Numbered from the stretch's first letter, positions 17,117 through 23,043 are shown. The stretch is 23,359 bases of DNA from Treponema sp. (GCA_031277045.1 JAISLX010000052.1:1-23359); one strand, 5' to 3'. Notes: generated from the letters alone by a model not told the origin. Program-made: numbers and translations.

Positions 17117-17230
17117 GCTTTCCCAAAACTTCAGTTTTTGGGAAAGCTACTCTGATTTATAATGGAAAAGCGGGTTTTGACCGCTTTTCCCAAAGCCAAT
17201 CCCAAAACTCGGTTAGTTTTGGGATTGGCT
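17117..17230. repeat. Three consecutive hairpins, one with a 16-bp perfect stem
   Basis: Hairpin 1 (17117-17147) pairs GCTTTCCCAAAA with TTTTGGGAAAGC around CTTCAGT and belongs to the dispersed repeat family. Hairpin 2 (17164-17190) pairs GGAAAAGCGG with CCGCTTTTCC. Hairpin 3 (17194-17230) pairs AGCCAATCCCAAAACT with AGTTTTGGGATTGGCT around a 5-base loop. The block begins 13 bases after the flavoprotein stop, in transcription order. Only a short TTT follows hairpin 3 on the minus strand, so full termination is doubtful; partial attenuation or mRNA protection is more likely. Confidence 0.7.
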
Positions 17231-17243
17231 CATATTTTAGCGT

Positions 17244-17798
17244 TTACAAAGCGCGGCCCAGCGCTTCCGCCTGACCCAGAGCTTCGTGTTTCAGGATGTC
17301 CATTTTGCCGCGCAGGCCCCCGGCGGCTATGATTCCCCGGTCTTTCCAGCCTGAATATTCGGCTACATCCCTGTAGGTTCCCGCCGCGTGCCGCCAAGTA
17401 GCGTCATCAGTGTCCCCCAGGGTCAGGAGCAGGGCGCTTTCCTTGACGGCGAAACGTTTTCTGCCCTCGCTCTTGCAGTATGGGTAGAACCGATCCCAGG
17501 CGGCTTTCAACTGGGCGGTAAAACCCCAAAAATAAACCGGGCTTACAAACACGGCAACTTCGCAGGTTTCAAGCAGGGGGACCAACTCATAAAAATCATC
17601 CTGCACCACGCACGGGCTGGTCCCGAAGGACCAGCACATATTGCAGCCCCGGCAGCCGCTGATATTTTTATGGGCCGCCTCAAACTTGTGCGCCGTATGT
17701 CCCTGTTCCGCCGCCCCCCGGATAAAGGCGTCCGCCAGTTGATCGCTGTTTCCCTTACGCCGGGGGCTCCCGGTGAGTACCACAATTTCCTTTCCCAC
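17244..17798 (-). CDS. Iron-sulfur flavoprotein (flavodoxin-like FMN reductase family)
   Basis: A 184-aa flavodoxin-fold protein. The FMN-phosphate loop is TGSPRRKGNSDQ (9-20) and SPVYFWGFTAQLKAAWDR (85-102) is the second flavin loop. Between them lies the compact cysteine motif C49-x2-C52-x2-C55-x7-C63 (GCRGCNMCW...PC), which binds a 4Fe-4S cluster in archaeal/clostridial iron-sulfur flavoproteins. Such proteins pass electrons between ferredoxin and acceptors. Here it could be a redox partner of the nitrogenase-like enzyme or process its substrate (inference). The start is GTG 17798 with AGAGGTG just upstream. It lies 36 bases after the ATPase gene. Confidence 0.88.
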   Translation of the reverse strand: MGKEIVVLTGSPRRKGNSDQLADAFIRGAAEQGHTAHKFEAAHKNISGCRGCNMCWSFGTSPCVVQDDFYELVPLLETCEVAVFVSPVYFWGFTAQLKAAWDRFYPYCKSEGRKRFAVKESALLLTLGDTDDATWRHAAGTYRDVAEYSGWKDRGIIAAGGLRGKMDILKHEALGQAEALGRAL

Positions 17799-17834
17799 AA
17801 GATCACCTCTCTCCTCATGTTGAAATCGCAGGGG

Positions 17835-18629
17835 CTACAAATAGTACTGTAGTTCCTGCCTGGTCCCGGCAAAGTGGAGGATCTGGAGTATCCGCGCCCG
17901 GAGTTCCAGAAAGTCCGGATCGTCCCGCTGCCGGGGGCGGCCCATCTCCACCCGGATCACCTGTTCGATCTTCGCCGGCCGGGCGGACATCACCACGATA
18001 CGGTCCGCCATGTAGATGGCCTCGTCCACGTCGTGGGTCACCATGACGCTGGTCATGCCCCGGCGTTCCCAGATTTTGAGAATCTCGTCCTGCATGTTCA
18101 TCCGGGTAAAGGCGTCCAGGGCCCCCAGGGGTTCGTCCAGCAGCAGGACCTTGGGATTGTTCACCAGGGCCCGGGCCAGGCTTGCCCTTTGGGCCATGCC
18201 GCCGGAAAGGTGGTGGGGGTAGGATTTTTCAAAACCTTCAAGGCCCACCAGCTTAAAAAATTCCGGGATGTTCTCCTTTTCCTGACGGTACACCCCCCGG
18301 GCCCGGAGGCCAAAGGCGATATTCTCCCAGATGGTCTTCCAGGGGAACAGCGTGGGGTCCTGGAACACCAGGCCCCGTTCGTAACCGGGGCCGTCGATCT
18401 CCTCCCCGTCCAGATGCAGTTCCCCGCCGTCCGGCCGGATAAGCCCGGCGATAAGCCGCAGCAACGTTGACTTACCGCAGCCGGAGGGCCCGATGAGGGA
18501 AATAAATTCCCCCGGCTCAAAGACCAGGTTGATATTGTCCAGGACCGTGATCTCCGGCCCTTCGGCCTGGGGGAAGGTCTTCCGTATATTGCTGATACGG
18601 ACAGCCGCGTTGCGCCGTTCCTCTACCAC
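17835..18629 (-). CDS. NitT/TauT/SsuB-type ABC transporter ATP-binding protein
   Basis: A 264-aa ABC ATPase. Walker A is GPSGCGKST (47-55), the Q-loop FQDPTLFPW, the signature LSGGMAQR (about 141-148), Walker B VLLLDEPLGALD and the H-loop VTHDVDEA. These, and the length, match SsuB/TauB importers that energise uptake of sulfonates or related anions. The GTG start overlaps the permease stop by 7 bases, so the two are translationally coupled. It pairs with the permease at 18623-19645 and the lipoprotein at 15795-16838. Confidence 0.95.
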   Translation of the reverse strand: MVEERRNAAVRISNIRKTFPQAEGPEITVLDNINLVFEPGEFISLIGPSGCGKSTLLRLIAGLIRPDGGELHLDGEEIDGPGYERGLVFQDPTLFPWKTIWENIAFGLRARGVYRQEKENIPEFFKLVGLEGFEKSYPHHLSGGMAQRASLARALVNNPKVLLLDEPLGALDAFTRMNMQDEILKIWERRGMTSVMVTHDVDEAIYMADRIVVMSARPAKIEQVIRVEMGRPRQRDDPDFLELRARILQILHFAGTRQELQYYL

Positions 18630-19645
18630 CGGATTGTCCCCTTCTGCCAGTTCAACACCCGGTTCCGTATCTTGAACTGGAGGCTGATAAGCAGGGAAAA
18701 CGTTAGGGCGATGACGATAAGGGCGGCGTAGACCTGGGAGTAGGCCAGGGTTTCCCGCTGCCAGTTGATGTACCAGCCGATACCGAATTTGCAGCCGATC
18801 ATCTCCGCCGCCATGAGCGTGAGGAACGACGAGGAAGTCCCGTTAAAGAGGCCGGCGAAGATGTTGGGCGCCGCCCCCGGAAGGGCGATGGACAGGATAT
18901 TCCGCAGGGTCCCGGCCCCCAGGGTGCTGGAAACCTCGAAATAGCTTTTCCTTACGTTCATGATCCCCGAACTGGTGAGGATCGTGGTGGGAAACCAAAC
19001 CCCCAGGGCGATAAGGAACAGGGCCGCGTCGGTGGCCCGGGTAAACACCACCAGGGCGATGGGGATCCACGCGGTGGAGGGGATGGGCCCCACGATACGG
19101 ATACAGGGCATGATCCAATAGTTCCAGCGGGGGCTCCAGCCGATAAGGGTGCCGGTCAGGACCCCCACGAAGGCGCCCAGGAAGAAGCCGCCCAAGAGCA
19201 GCCGCAGCGAGTAGACCAGGCAGCGGAGCATGAAGAACCAGTCCGTAATAAAAACCTGGACGATCCGCTCCGGCGCCGGGAAATAGAGGCTGGGGATCAG
19301 GTTCAGTTTGATGGTAATAAGGTCGTAGAGTCCCAGAATCAGGAAGGCCGCCCCGTAGAACCAGGATTTATAGGCCAGCTTCCCCCGCCGTTTTTCGGAA
19401 AAGACGCTCCAGACCGCCAAAACCGCAAAAAAACCGGTCAGGACGTACAGCAAATTGGTGAAATAGGGGAATTGCTTCACCCGGTAGCCCGGATTCACCG
19501 GCAGGATCCGGTGGGCAAGGAGCACGGCGATCAGGGCCGCAAGGGGTATCAGGACCCGCCAGTCCAGAACCGGGGTCTTCCCTTCGGCCTTTTCACGCAA
19601 TCCGGCGCTGCGCGGCGGGGCCCCCGCTTTGACGAATTCCGGCAT
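18623..19645 (-). CDS. NitT/TauT/SsuC-type ABC transporter permease
   Basis: A 340-aa membrane protein with a cytosolic leader, two to three extra N-terminal membrane segments (about residues 34-50, 65-90 and 100-115) and a C-terminal BPD-transp-1 core of five to six segments. The EAA-like loop is around EVSSTLGAGTLRNILSIALPGAAPNIF. SsuC/TauC proteins are about 250-280 aa, so the N-terminal addition of roughly 70 residues is notable. ATG 19645 (MPEFVKAG) is preferred because AGGAGG lies eight bases upstream; an in-frame ATG at 19681 also exists but lacks a good ribosome site. First gene of the long run, downstream of a strong promoter. Confidence 0.92.
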   Translation of the reverse strand: MPEFVKAGAPPRSAGLREKAEGKTPVLDWRVLIPLAALIAVLLAHRILPVNPGYRVKQFPYFTNLLYVLTGFFAVLAVWSVFSEKRRGKLAYKSWFYGAAFLILGLYDLITIKLNLIPSLYFPAPERIVQVFITDWFFMLRCLVYSLRLLLGGFFLGAFVGVLTGTLIGWSPRWNYWIMPCIRIVGPIPSTAWIPIALVVFTRATDAALFLIALGVWFPTTILTSSGIMNVRKSYFEVSSTLGAGTLRNILSIALPGAAPNIFAGLFNGTSSSFLTLMAAEMIGCKFGIGWYINWQRETLAYSQVYAALIVIALTFSLLISLQFKIRNRVLNWQKGTIRW

Positions 19646-19684
19646 GTCCAATTCCTCCTTTCCTCTTTTGCCCATAAACACATT

Positions 19685-19707
19685 ATTCCTATCAAACTAA
19701 TAGGAAT
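19685..19707 (-). promoter_or_regulatory. Palindromic operator candidate at the operon promoter
   Basis: ATTCCTAT and ATAGGAAT form a perfect 8-bp inverted repeat with a 7-base centre. It overlaps the -10 element and the expected start of transcription, the classic place for a repressor. The form (dyad with TCC/GGA) is like Rrf2/CymR-type boxes, but the regulator is not known. Confidence 0.55.
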
Positions 19708-19733
19708 TTATACTAATCAAAAACGAATGTCAA
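19705..19733 (-). promoter_or_regulatory. Sigma-70-type promoter of the nitrogenase-like operon
   Basis: On the minus strand TTGACA (19728-19733), a 17-base spacer and TAAATT (19705-19710) precede the permease gene. The -35 is a perfect consensus. This is the only strong promoter seen for the nine-gene run; no sigma-54 (-24/-12) site or NifA box was noticed. Confidence 0.65.
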
Positions 19734-19772
19734 GAGAAAAATGAAAAAATTGTCGTTGGATAAATTCAGAGA

Positions 19773-19823
19773 AGCCCGGCAAACTTCGCTTGCCTCCCCA
19801 AAAACTGAAGTTTTGGGAAAGCC
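19773..19823. repeat. Dispersed ~50-bp repeat, copy 2
   Basis: Homologous to 6714-6762. It has the same AGCCCGGCAA start, CTTCGCTTGCCTCCC middle and CTGAAGTTTTGGGAAAG end. Here the end can fold (CCAAAAACTGAAGTTTTGG). It lies upstream of the operon promoter, at the edge of the gene-poor stretch. Confidence 0.6.
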
Positions 19824-19972
19824 TCGTTGATAAGCGGGCCTTTCCCAGACGCCGCGCCCGGACCCGGGGTGGTGGCGGCTATGATTTTGTCAAGGGGCAA
19901 AATTGACAGGGGGGAAATCGATTCCCCGATTTTTCTATCCCTCCGACAGCCGCTCCCGGCCCTGTTATGCGC

Positions 19973-20095
19973 TTAACGCCTGCCCGCCACATGGGCCGGA
20001 TCATTGCGTACTCCCTTCCACGGGCGCGGCCCGTAGGCGGTCTTGATTTTCAACGCCGTGTACAGCAATCCCGCCATCCGCCGCGCAGCTTCCAT
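19973..20095 (-). CDS. Doubtful 40-aa frame in the gene-poor stretch
   Basis: An ATG-to-TAA frame (start MEAARRMAGLLYTALKIK) with GC-rich third positions as in the real genes. There is no convincing ribosome site, and no family is recognised. It could be a short protein or the decayed end of an older gene. Confidence 0.2.
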   Translation of the reverse strand: MEAARRMAGLLYTALKIKTAYGPRPWKGVRNDPAHVAGRR

Positions 20096-20414
20096 AATCC
20101 CGTTTCTTACTATCAAAATACGGGCCGGAAGCGATTACCGGGCATTGGGCGTGCCGTCCTCCTATCCGCAGTCTGCCGCGTAAGCGGCAGCCGCGTTTTG
20201 CTTTACTGCGGCCGGATGTGATTCATCGGAAACGAATTTTCCGAGGGCACCCAGGGGATCACATCGTGTTCCCGCCCGCGTCCTTACGTCACCGTACAAC
20301 CGCCAAGCAAACTTGTTTGCACGGCTCTCTGATCCCGTCAGACCGGATTACCCAACTCCCCCGGTAATTTACATCGGAGTAATCTGGCGCCATTGCGTTA
20401 TCTGTTCCGGGGTC

Positions 20415-20443
20415 TTGTGTTTTCTTGCGAATTGGAATATATT
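20415..20443 (+). promoter_or_regulatory. Candidate promoter of the leader frame and secreted-protein gene
   Basis: TTGTGT (20415-20420), a 17-base spacer and TATATT (20438-20443) lie about 70 bases before the strong ribosome site of the leader frame at 20516. Spacing is ideal; the -35 matches 4 of 6 bases. Confidence 0.45.
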
Positions 20444-20515
20444 ATCTGCTTGCAGGGGGTAAGACTCGTAGGTTTGAAGGGCGCTACCTCCCCATTCCCG
20501 GAAAGGAGCCGAAAC

Positions 20516-20806
20516 ATGGCGCATGACAGGCAAAAGGCCGCACGGACCGCCGTAAAAGCCCTTTCATTTACCCCCCCCCCCCCCCCCCATCGATTTACTA
20601 GGAATTACCGGCTAAGGGCCGGTAATACAGGACAAACAACTCTTCCCCCCCACCTATCACAGGCGGCGGTTCTGACCTCTCTTTTCATTTCTTTTGGGTT
20701 TTATAAAGGCCCCTTCCGCAAAATTACTTCGCGGCGGGGGCTTTTTGTATATACCGGCGCGGTTCCCGCGTCTAATCTTTTGTTCGTGAAGAGGAGAACA
20801 TCATGA
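20516..20806 (+). CDS. Leader frame with poly-C/poly-proline tract, overlapping the next start codon
   Basis: A strong ribosome site (GGAAAGGAG, seven bases from ATG 20516) opens a frame starting MAHDRQKAARTAVKALSFT. Eighteen C follow, encoding five prolines, and then an unfamiliar tail. With 18 C the frame is 96 codons and ends in TGA at 20804-20806, overlapping the ATG at 20803 (ATGA). With 17 C it would end at TAA after 32 codons (tail IDLLGITG); with 16 C it would end at TAG sooner. The first 19 codons look like normal coding; the tail does not resemble a protein family. Likely a leader peptide or a phase-variable small gene. Confidence 0.35.
   Translation: MAHDRQKAARTAVKALSFTPPPPPHRFTRNYRLRAGNTGQTTLPPHLSQAAVLTSLFISFGFYKGPFRKITSRRGLFVYTGAVPASNLLFVKRRTS
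20571..20588 (+). repeat. Homopolymer tract of 18 C
   Basis: Eighteen consecutive C on the plus strand. Such tracts slip during replication; poly-G/C tracts in spirochaetes and other bacteria are known to vary gene expression. The exact length may also be affected by sequencing or assembly error. Confidence 0.9.
20604..20626 (+). repeat. 9-bp hairpin following the poly-C tract
   Basis: ATTACCGGC and GCCGGTAAT pair around a 5-base loop. The TAA used by the 17-C frame lies at the loop. Together with the terminator at 20708 it gives the leader the layout of an attenuator. Confidence 0.5.
20708..20746 (+). terminator. Terminator-like hairpin upstream of the secreted-protein gene
   Basis: GGCCCC-TT-CCGC pairs with GCGG-C-GGGGGC around an 11-base loop and is followed by TTTTT. 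It lies 57 bases before ATG 20803, in the direction of transcription, so it would stop leader transcripts unless it is overridden. Confidence 0.65.
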
Positions 20807-21813
20807 AAAAGGTACGGACAACTGTTTTTTTGATCCTGGCGCTGGTTTTTTCATTCAGCGCGTCTGGTTTTGATATTGCGAACAGCGCGGAGTTTGGTCT
20901 TGTCCCGGTGTCAAGGGCCGCTCCCTTGCTGGAAGTAAAAGCAAACGGTCCGGAGGAGGTATACTCATATACCGTAGCCAGCGATGTGGGGGGCGTCTTG
21001 TTCCAGGCAACCGCCCAGCCAACAGGAAACGCGGTGAATCAGCCGGTTTCCGTGCGATATGACCCGGCAAAGGAAGACGGCCAGCGGCTGGTTGTTACTG
21101 TCGGCAGCGGCGAGATTGTCCCGGCCCTGTATGACTGGCAATTGATCCCCATAGCGCGGTACGCGGACAGCGAATATAACGCCTGTATAACCCTGCTTGG
21201 ACAGCCAACTTTTCGGGAGAGGTTGACCGGCACCTACCGCGATATGTACCTTGAAGTCCATTCCGCTTTTTCGAATACCCTTATAGGATTTAACCTGTTC
21301 CTGATTGACGCGATGCTGATGGACCCGGACCGCATACGGCGGATACCCGGCGCTTTTTCGGAGACAGTACGGGGCTATAACGACAGTGAATTCAACGAAA
21401 CGAGAAGCGCCTTAAGTACGGAGCAGATTAACCGGCTCTTGTCGCTTTGGGGCTACGGCTACACCAGTTATATCTATACGGACTGCGAAACAGATATAAG
21501 CTATGACGTGATAGACGGGCAGCTTGTCTTTGTGGGTATTCCGACCTATCAATTTCTCCTGCTTGATCCTGTTCACAAGACGGCCACGCTGAACTGGCAG
21601 ATAAACCAGGATGCCACTTTGGTCCGGCCGCTCATAACGGCCCTTAACCCCGCCGTCTATACCGTTGCGGAAACAACCGCCCAGTGGGCCGCTTTTTTCC
21701 GCCGGGTGAAGGAACAGGACTCAGGCGGGTGGAATGCGTTCATAGAACAGATTGCCGGAATTGAAGCGGAACCTGCCATAAAAACCCCGCGGGTGTGGCA
21801 AAAGGAAGAGTAG
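20803..21813 (+). CDS. Secreted or periplasmic protein of unknown function, 336 aa
   Basis: A clear Sec signal peptide (MKKVRTTVFLILALVFSFSASG, probable cut near residue 22) precedes a mature protein of about 314 residues. No lipobox Cys, membrane segment or known enzyme motif was seen. Residues 30-110 look beta-rich; 115-200 look helical (DMYLEVHSAFSNTLIGFNLF); three Cys are scattered. The ribosome site GAGGAG is seven bases before the ATG. It lies alone, after a long leader with a poly-C tract and a terminator-like hairpin, which suggests switchable expression and a surface or host-facing role (inference). The family was not recognised. Confidence 0.8.
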   Translation: MKKVRTTVFLILALVFSFSASGFDIANSAEFGLVPVSRAAPLLEVKANGPEEVYSYTVASDVGGVLFQATAQPTGNAVNQPVSVRYDPAKEDGQRLVVTVGSGEIVPALYDWQLIPIARYADSEYNACITLLGQPTFRERLTGTYRDMYLEVHSAFSNTLIGFNLFLIDAMLMDPDRIRRIPGAFSETVRGYNDSEFNETRSALSTEQINRLLSLWGYGYTSYIYTDCETDISYDVIDGQLVFVGIPTYQFLLLDPVHKTATLNWQINQDATLVRPLITALNPAVYTVAETTAQWAAFFRRVKEQDSGGWNAFIEQIAGIEAEPAIKTPRVWQKEE

Positions 21814-21975
21814 TGTTCTACATTTACGGGCTGCCACCCAAAACGGTGTCACCTTTTCTAGGTGCAGGACACCTTACGGCTAAAACAAATATACAAGCCG
21901 AAAACACGAGGACGGCAGGGACGGGGGTAACGCAGCGGCGCCTAGCGCCGCTGCGCCCCGCCACACCATCAATAA
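21814..21975. other. Spacer with an 11-bp perfect hairpin
   Basis: CGCAGCGGCGC and GCGCCGCTGCG pair around CTA (21931-21955). A weaker pair, GGTGTC/GACACC, lies near 21846-21872. No T-run follows either, so termination is doubtful. No gene is seen here. Confidence 0.5.
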
Positions 21976-22149
21976 TCAAGCTTGAATTTTTTCCACCAGC
22001 GCCTCTTTAAGCGCCGCCGAAAAGTTTATGTTTTTCCGTTCAGCGGCCTGGTTAAGCCACGAAGGAATAGCAAGGGTTTTCTTTACCGGTTTTTCATCGT
22101 GGTTTGACTTAAGGGTGTCAAGGCTTCTCCAAAAAAAACAACTACACAT
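21976..22149 (-). pseudogene. HicB-type antitoxin remnant (C-terminal DNA-binding part)
   Basis: A 57-codon frame. From about residue 9 it reads like the C-terminal half of HicB antitoxins: DTLKSNHDEKPVKKTLAIPS followed by WLNQAAERKNINFSAALKEA and LVEK. This is the ribbon-helix-helix-like segment that follows the degraded RNase-H-like domain in full HicB (usually about 110-140 aa). The N-terminal domain is missing and replaced by a few odd residues (MCSCFFWR) at the junction with AT-rich DNA bearing a repeat. No HicA toxin is seen nearby. Probably a broken toxin-antitoxin gene; a short functional protein is less likely. Confidence 0.6.
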
Positions 22150-22182
22150 AATTTTGGAATTATGCTATAATTTTCAACGGTT

Positions 22183-22212
22183 GTTGTTCAGAAACTGAAG
22201 TTTCTGAACAAC
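22183..22212. repeat. 30-base palindrome, member of the CTGAAGTTT repeat family
   Basis: GTTGTTCAGAAACT and AGTTTCTGAACAAC are perfect 14-bp arms around GA. The centre AAACTGAAGTTT resembles the centres of the repeats at 6746, 17125 and 19801. It sits beside the truncation point of the HicB remnant. Confidence 0.75.
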
Positions 22213-22310
22213 TCTAATTAATAAACTGACTTGATAAATATCTAAGTAACGCTCCAATCCCACCGCCGAATATTATAAATGTATAATTCATTTTTATTCC
22301 AATTCGTTGT

Positions 22311-22724
22311 TCAAAATATTAGAACAAAGGTCCCCATTGTTATTAAGGCACCGCCAATAATCGTTTTTATGGTTATTGTTTCTTTTAATACTATAAATGC
22401 CAATATCATTCCAATGACCAAACTAAATTTATCTATTGGTATAACTTTTGATGCTTCTCCGATTTGTAATGCCCTATAATAGCAAAGCCATGAAAGCCCG
22501 GTTGCCATTCCAGATAATATTAAAAAGAGTAAATTTTTATGTCCAATATTTACAATATCATTATGTTTTCCATTTATAAAAACAATAGTCCAAGACATAA
22601 TTAAAACTATGGCAGTTCGTATTGCCGTAGCCAGATTTGAATTTATATTTTCAATACCGATTTTTGCCAGGATTGAAGTCAATGCCGCAAAAAAAGCGGA
22701 TAATAATGCATATACAATCCACAT
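22311..22724 (-). CDS. Small DMT/EamA-family membrane transporter, 137 aa
   Basis: A half-size drug/metabolite transporter protein with five likely membrane segments. MWIVYALLSAFFAALTSILA starts the first, LATAIRTAIVLIMSWTIVFI the second, and the family block WLCYYRALQIGEASKVIPID lies around residues 78-97. Half-size members of about 140 aa work as dimers; substrates are not predictable. The gene is AT-rich, unlike the GC-rich main part, indicating recent acquisition. Its start is typical for the family, but the promoter lies so close that the mRNA may have almost no leader. The neighbour at 23113 (radical SAM) is also AT-rich. Confidence 0.88.
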   Translation of the reverse strand: MWIVYALLSAFFAALTSILAKIGIENINSNLATAIRTAIVLIMSWTIVFINGKHNDIVNIGHKNLLFLILSGMATGLSWLCYYRALQIGEASKVIPIDKFSLVIGMILAFIVLKETITIKTIIGGALITMGTFVLIF

Positions 22725-22732
22725 AATGCCTT

Positions 22733-22760
22733 ATTATATCCCCTATTGTTTTTTTGTCAA
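22733..22760 (-). promoter_or_regulatory. Consensus sigma-70 promoter of the DMT gene
   Basis: On the minus strand a perfect TTGACA (22755-22760), a 16-base spacer and a perfect TATAAT (22733-22738). The -10 ends only 8 bases before the ATG at 22724, so transcription would begin at or within a few bases of the start codon. Confidence 0.75.
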
Positions 22761-22798
22761 TAATTTTAAGATTTTTTAACCATTTTGCGGCAATGTCG

Positions 22799-23015
22799 CA
22801 TAACGTTCCGGCTGTTACGACGGTTTGACGGCCCGGATAAGGGCTTGCGCAGCAAGACCATGGCTACAAAACTGTGGCGGAGCAAAGAAGCCGCTTGCGC
22901 GGCAATATCAAAGCGGGAATGTTCCCCAGCTACGCTGGGGCGCGTAGCGGAATGACCTAGCAAAACCGTAGCCCGAGGGCGCTACTGCGCCCGAAGCATA
23001 TACAGTCCTGTTATG
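22799..23015. other. GC-rich hairpin block with attC-like ends
   Basis: A GC-rich block between two AT-rich genes. Ends are CATAAC (22799-22804) and GTTATG (23010-23015), complementary in inverted order like integron recombination cores. Inside are short perfect hairpins: CTTGC-GCA-GCAAG (22844-22856), GCCGC-TTGC-GCGGC (22890-22903), CCCCAGC-TAC-GCTGGGG (22924-22940), GGGCGC-TACT-GCGCCC (22977-22992). The 217-base length exceeds that of usual attC sites (roughly 57-141), so this is only a candidate. No gene is seen in 22725-23112. Confidence 0.35.
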
Positions 23016-23043
23016 TGTCGTTTTTTAAGCCCCACCTACCAAT

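Larger units (their letters stand above)
19824..20514. other. Gene-poor stretch with several hairpins
   Basis: No confident gene lies between the operon promoter and the leader frame at 20516. Visible structures are CTGCCGC-GTAA-GCGGCAG (20173-20190, GNRA-type loop), TCGGAAA-CGAAT-TTTCCGA (about 20232-20250), and an outer GATGTGAT/ATCACATC pair enclosing the latter. I compared it by eye with tmRNA, RNase P and SRP RNA signatures and found no match. It may hold an unrecognised structured RNA or decayed gene remnants. Confidence 0.4.

Noticed and set aside
17194..17230. Strong intrinsic terminator of the flavoprotein gene
   Set aside because: The stem is very stable but only TTT follows on the transcribed strand, and the operon clearly continues, so it was reported as a hairpin instead.
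19967..20221. 84-aa plus-strand frame
   Set aside because: Arg/Pro-rich composition typical of a chance frame in GC-rich DNA; no ribosome site.
22766..22963. 65-aa minus-strand frame in the hairpin block
   Set aside because: It runs through the palindromes, has no ribosome site and shows no protein-like pattern.
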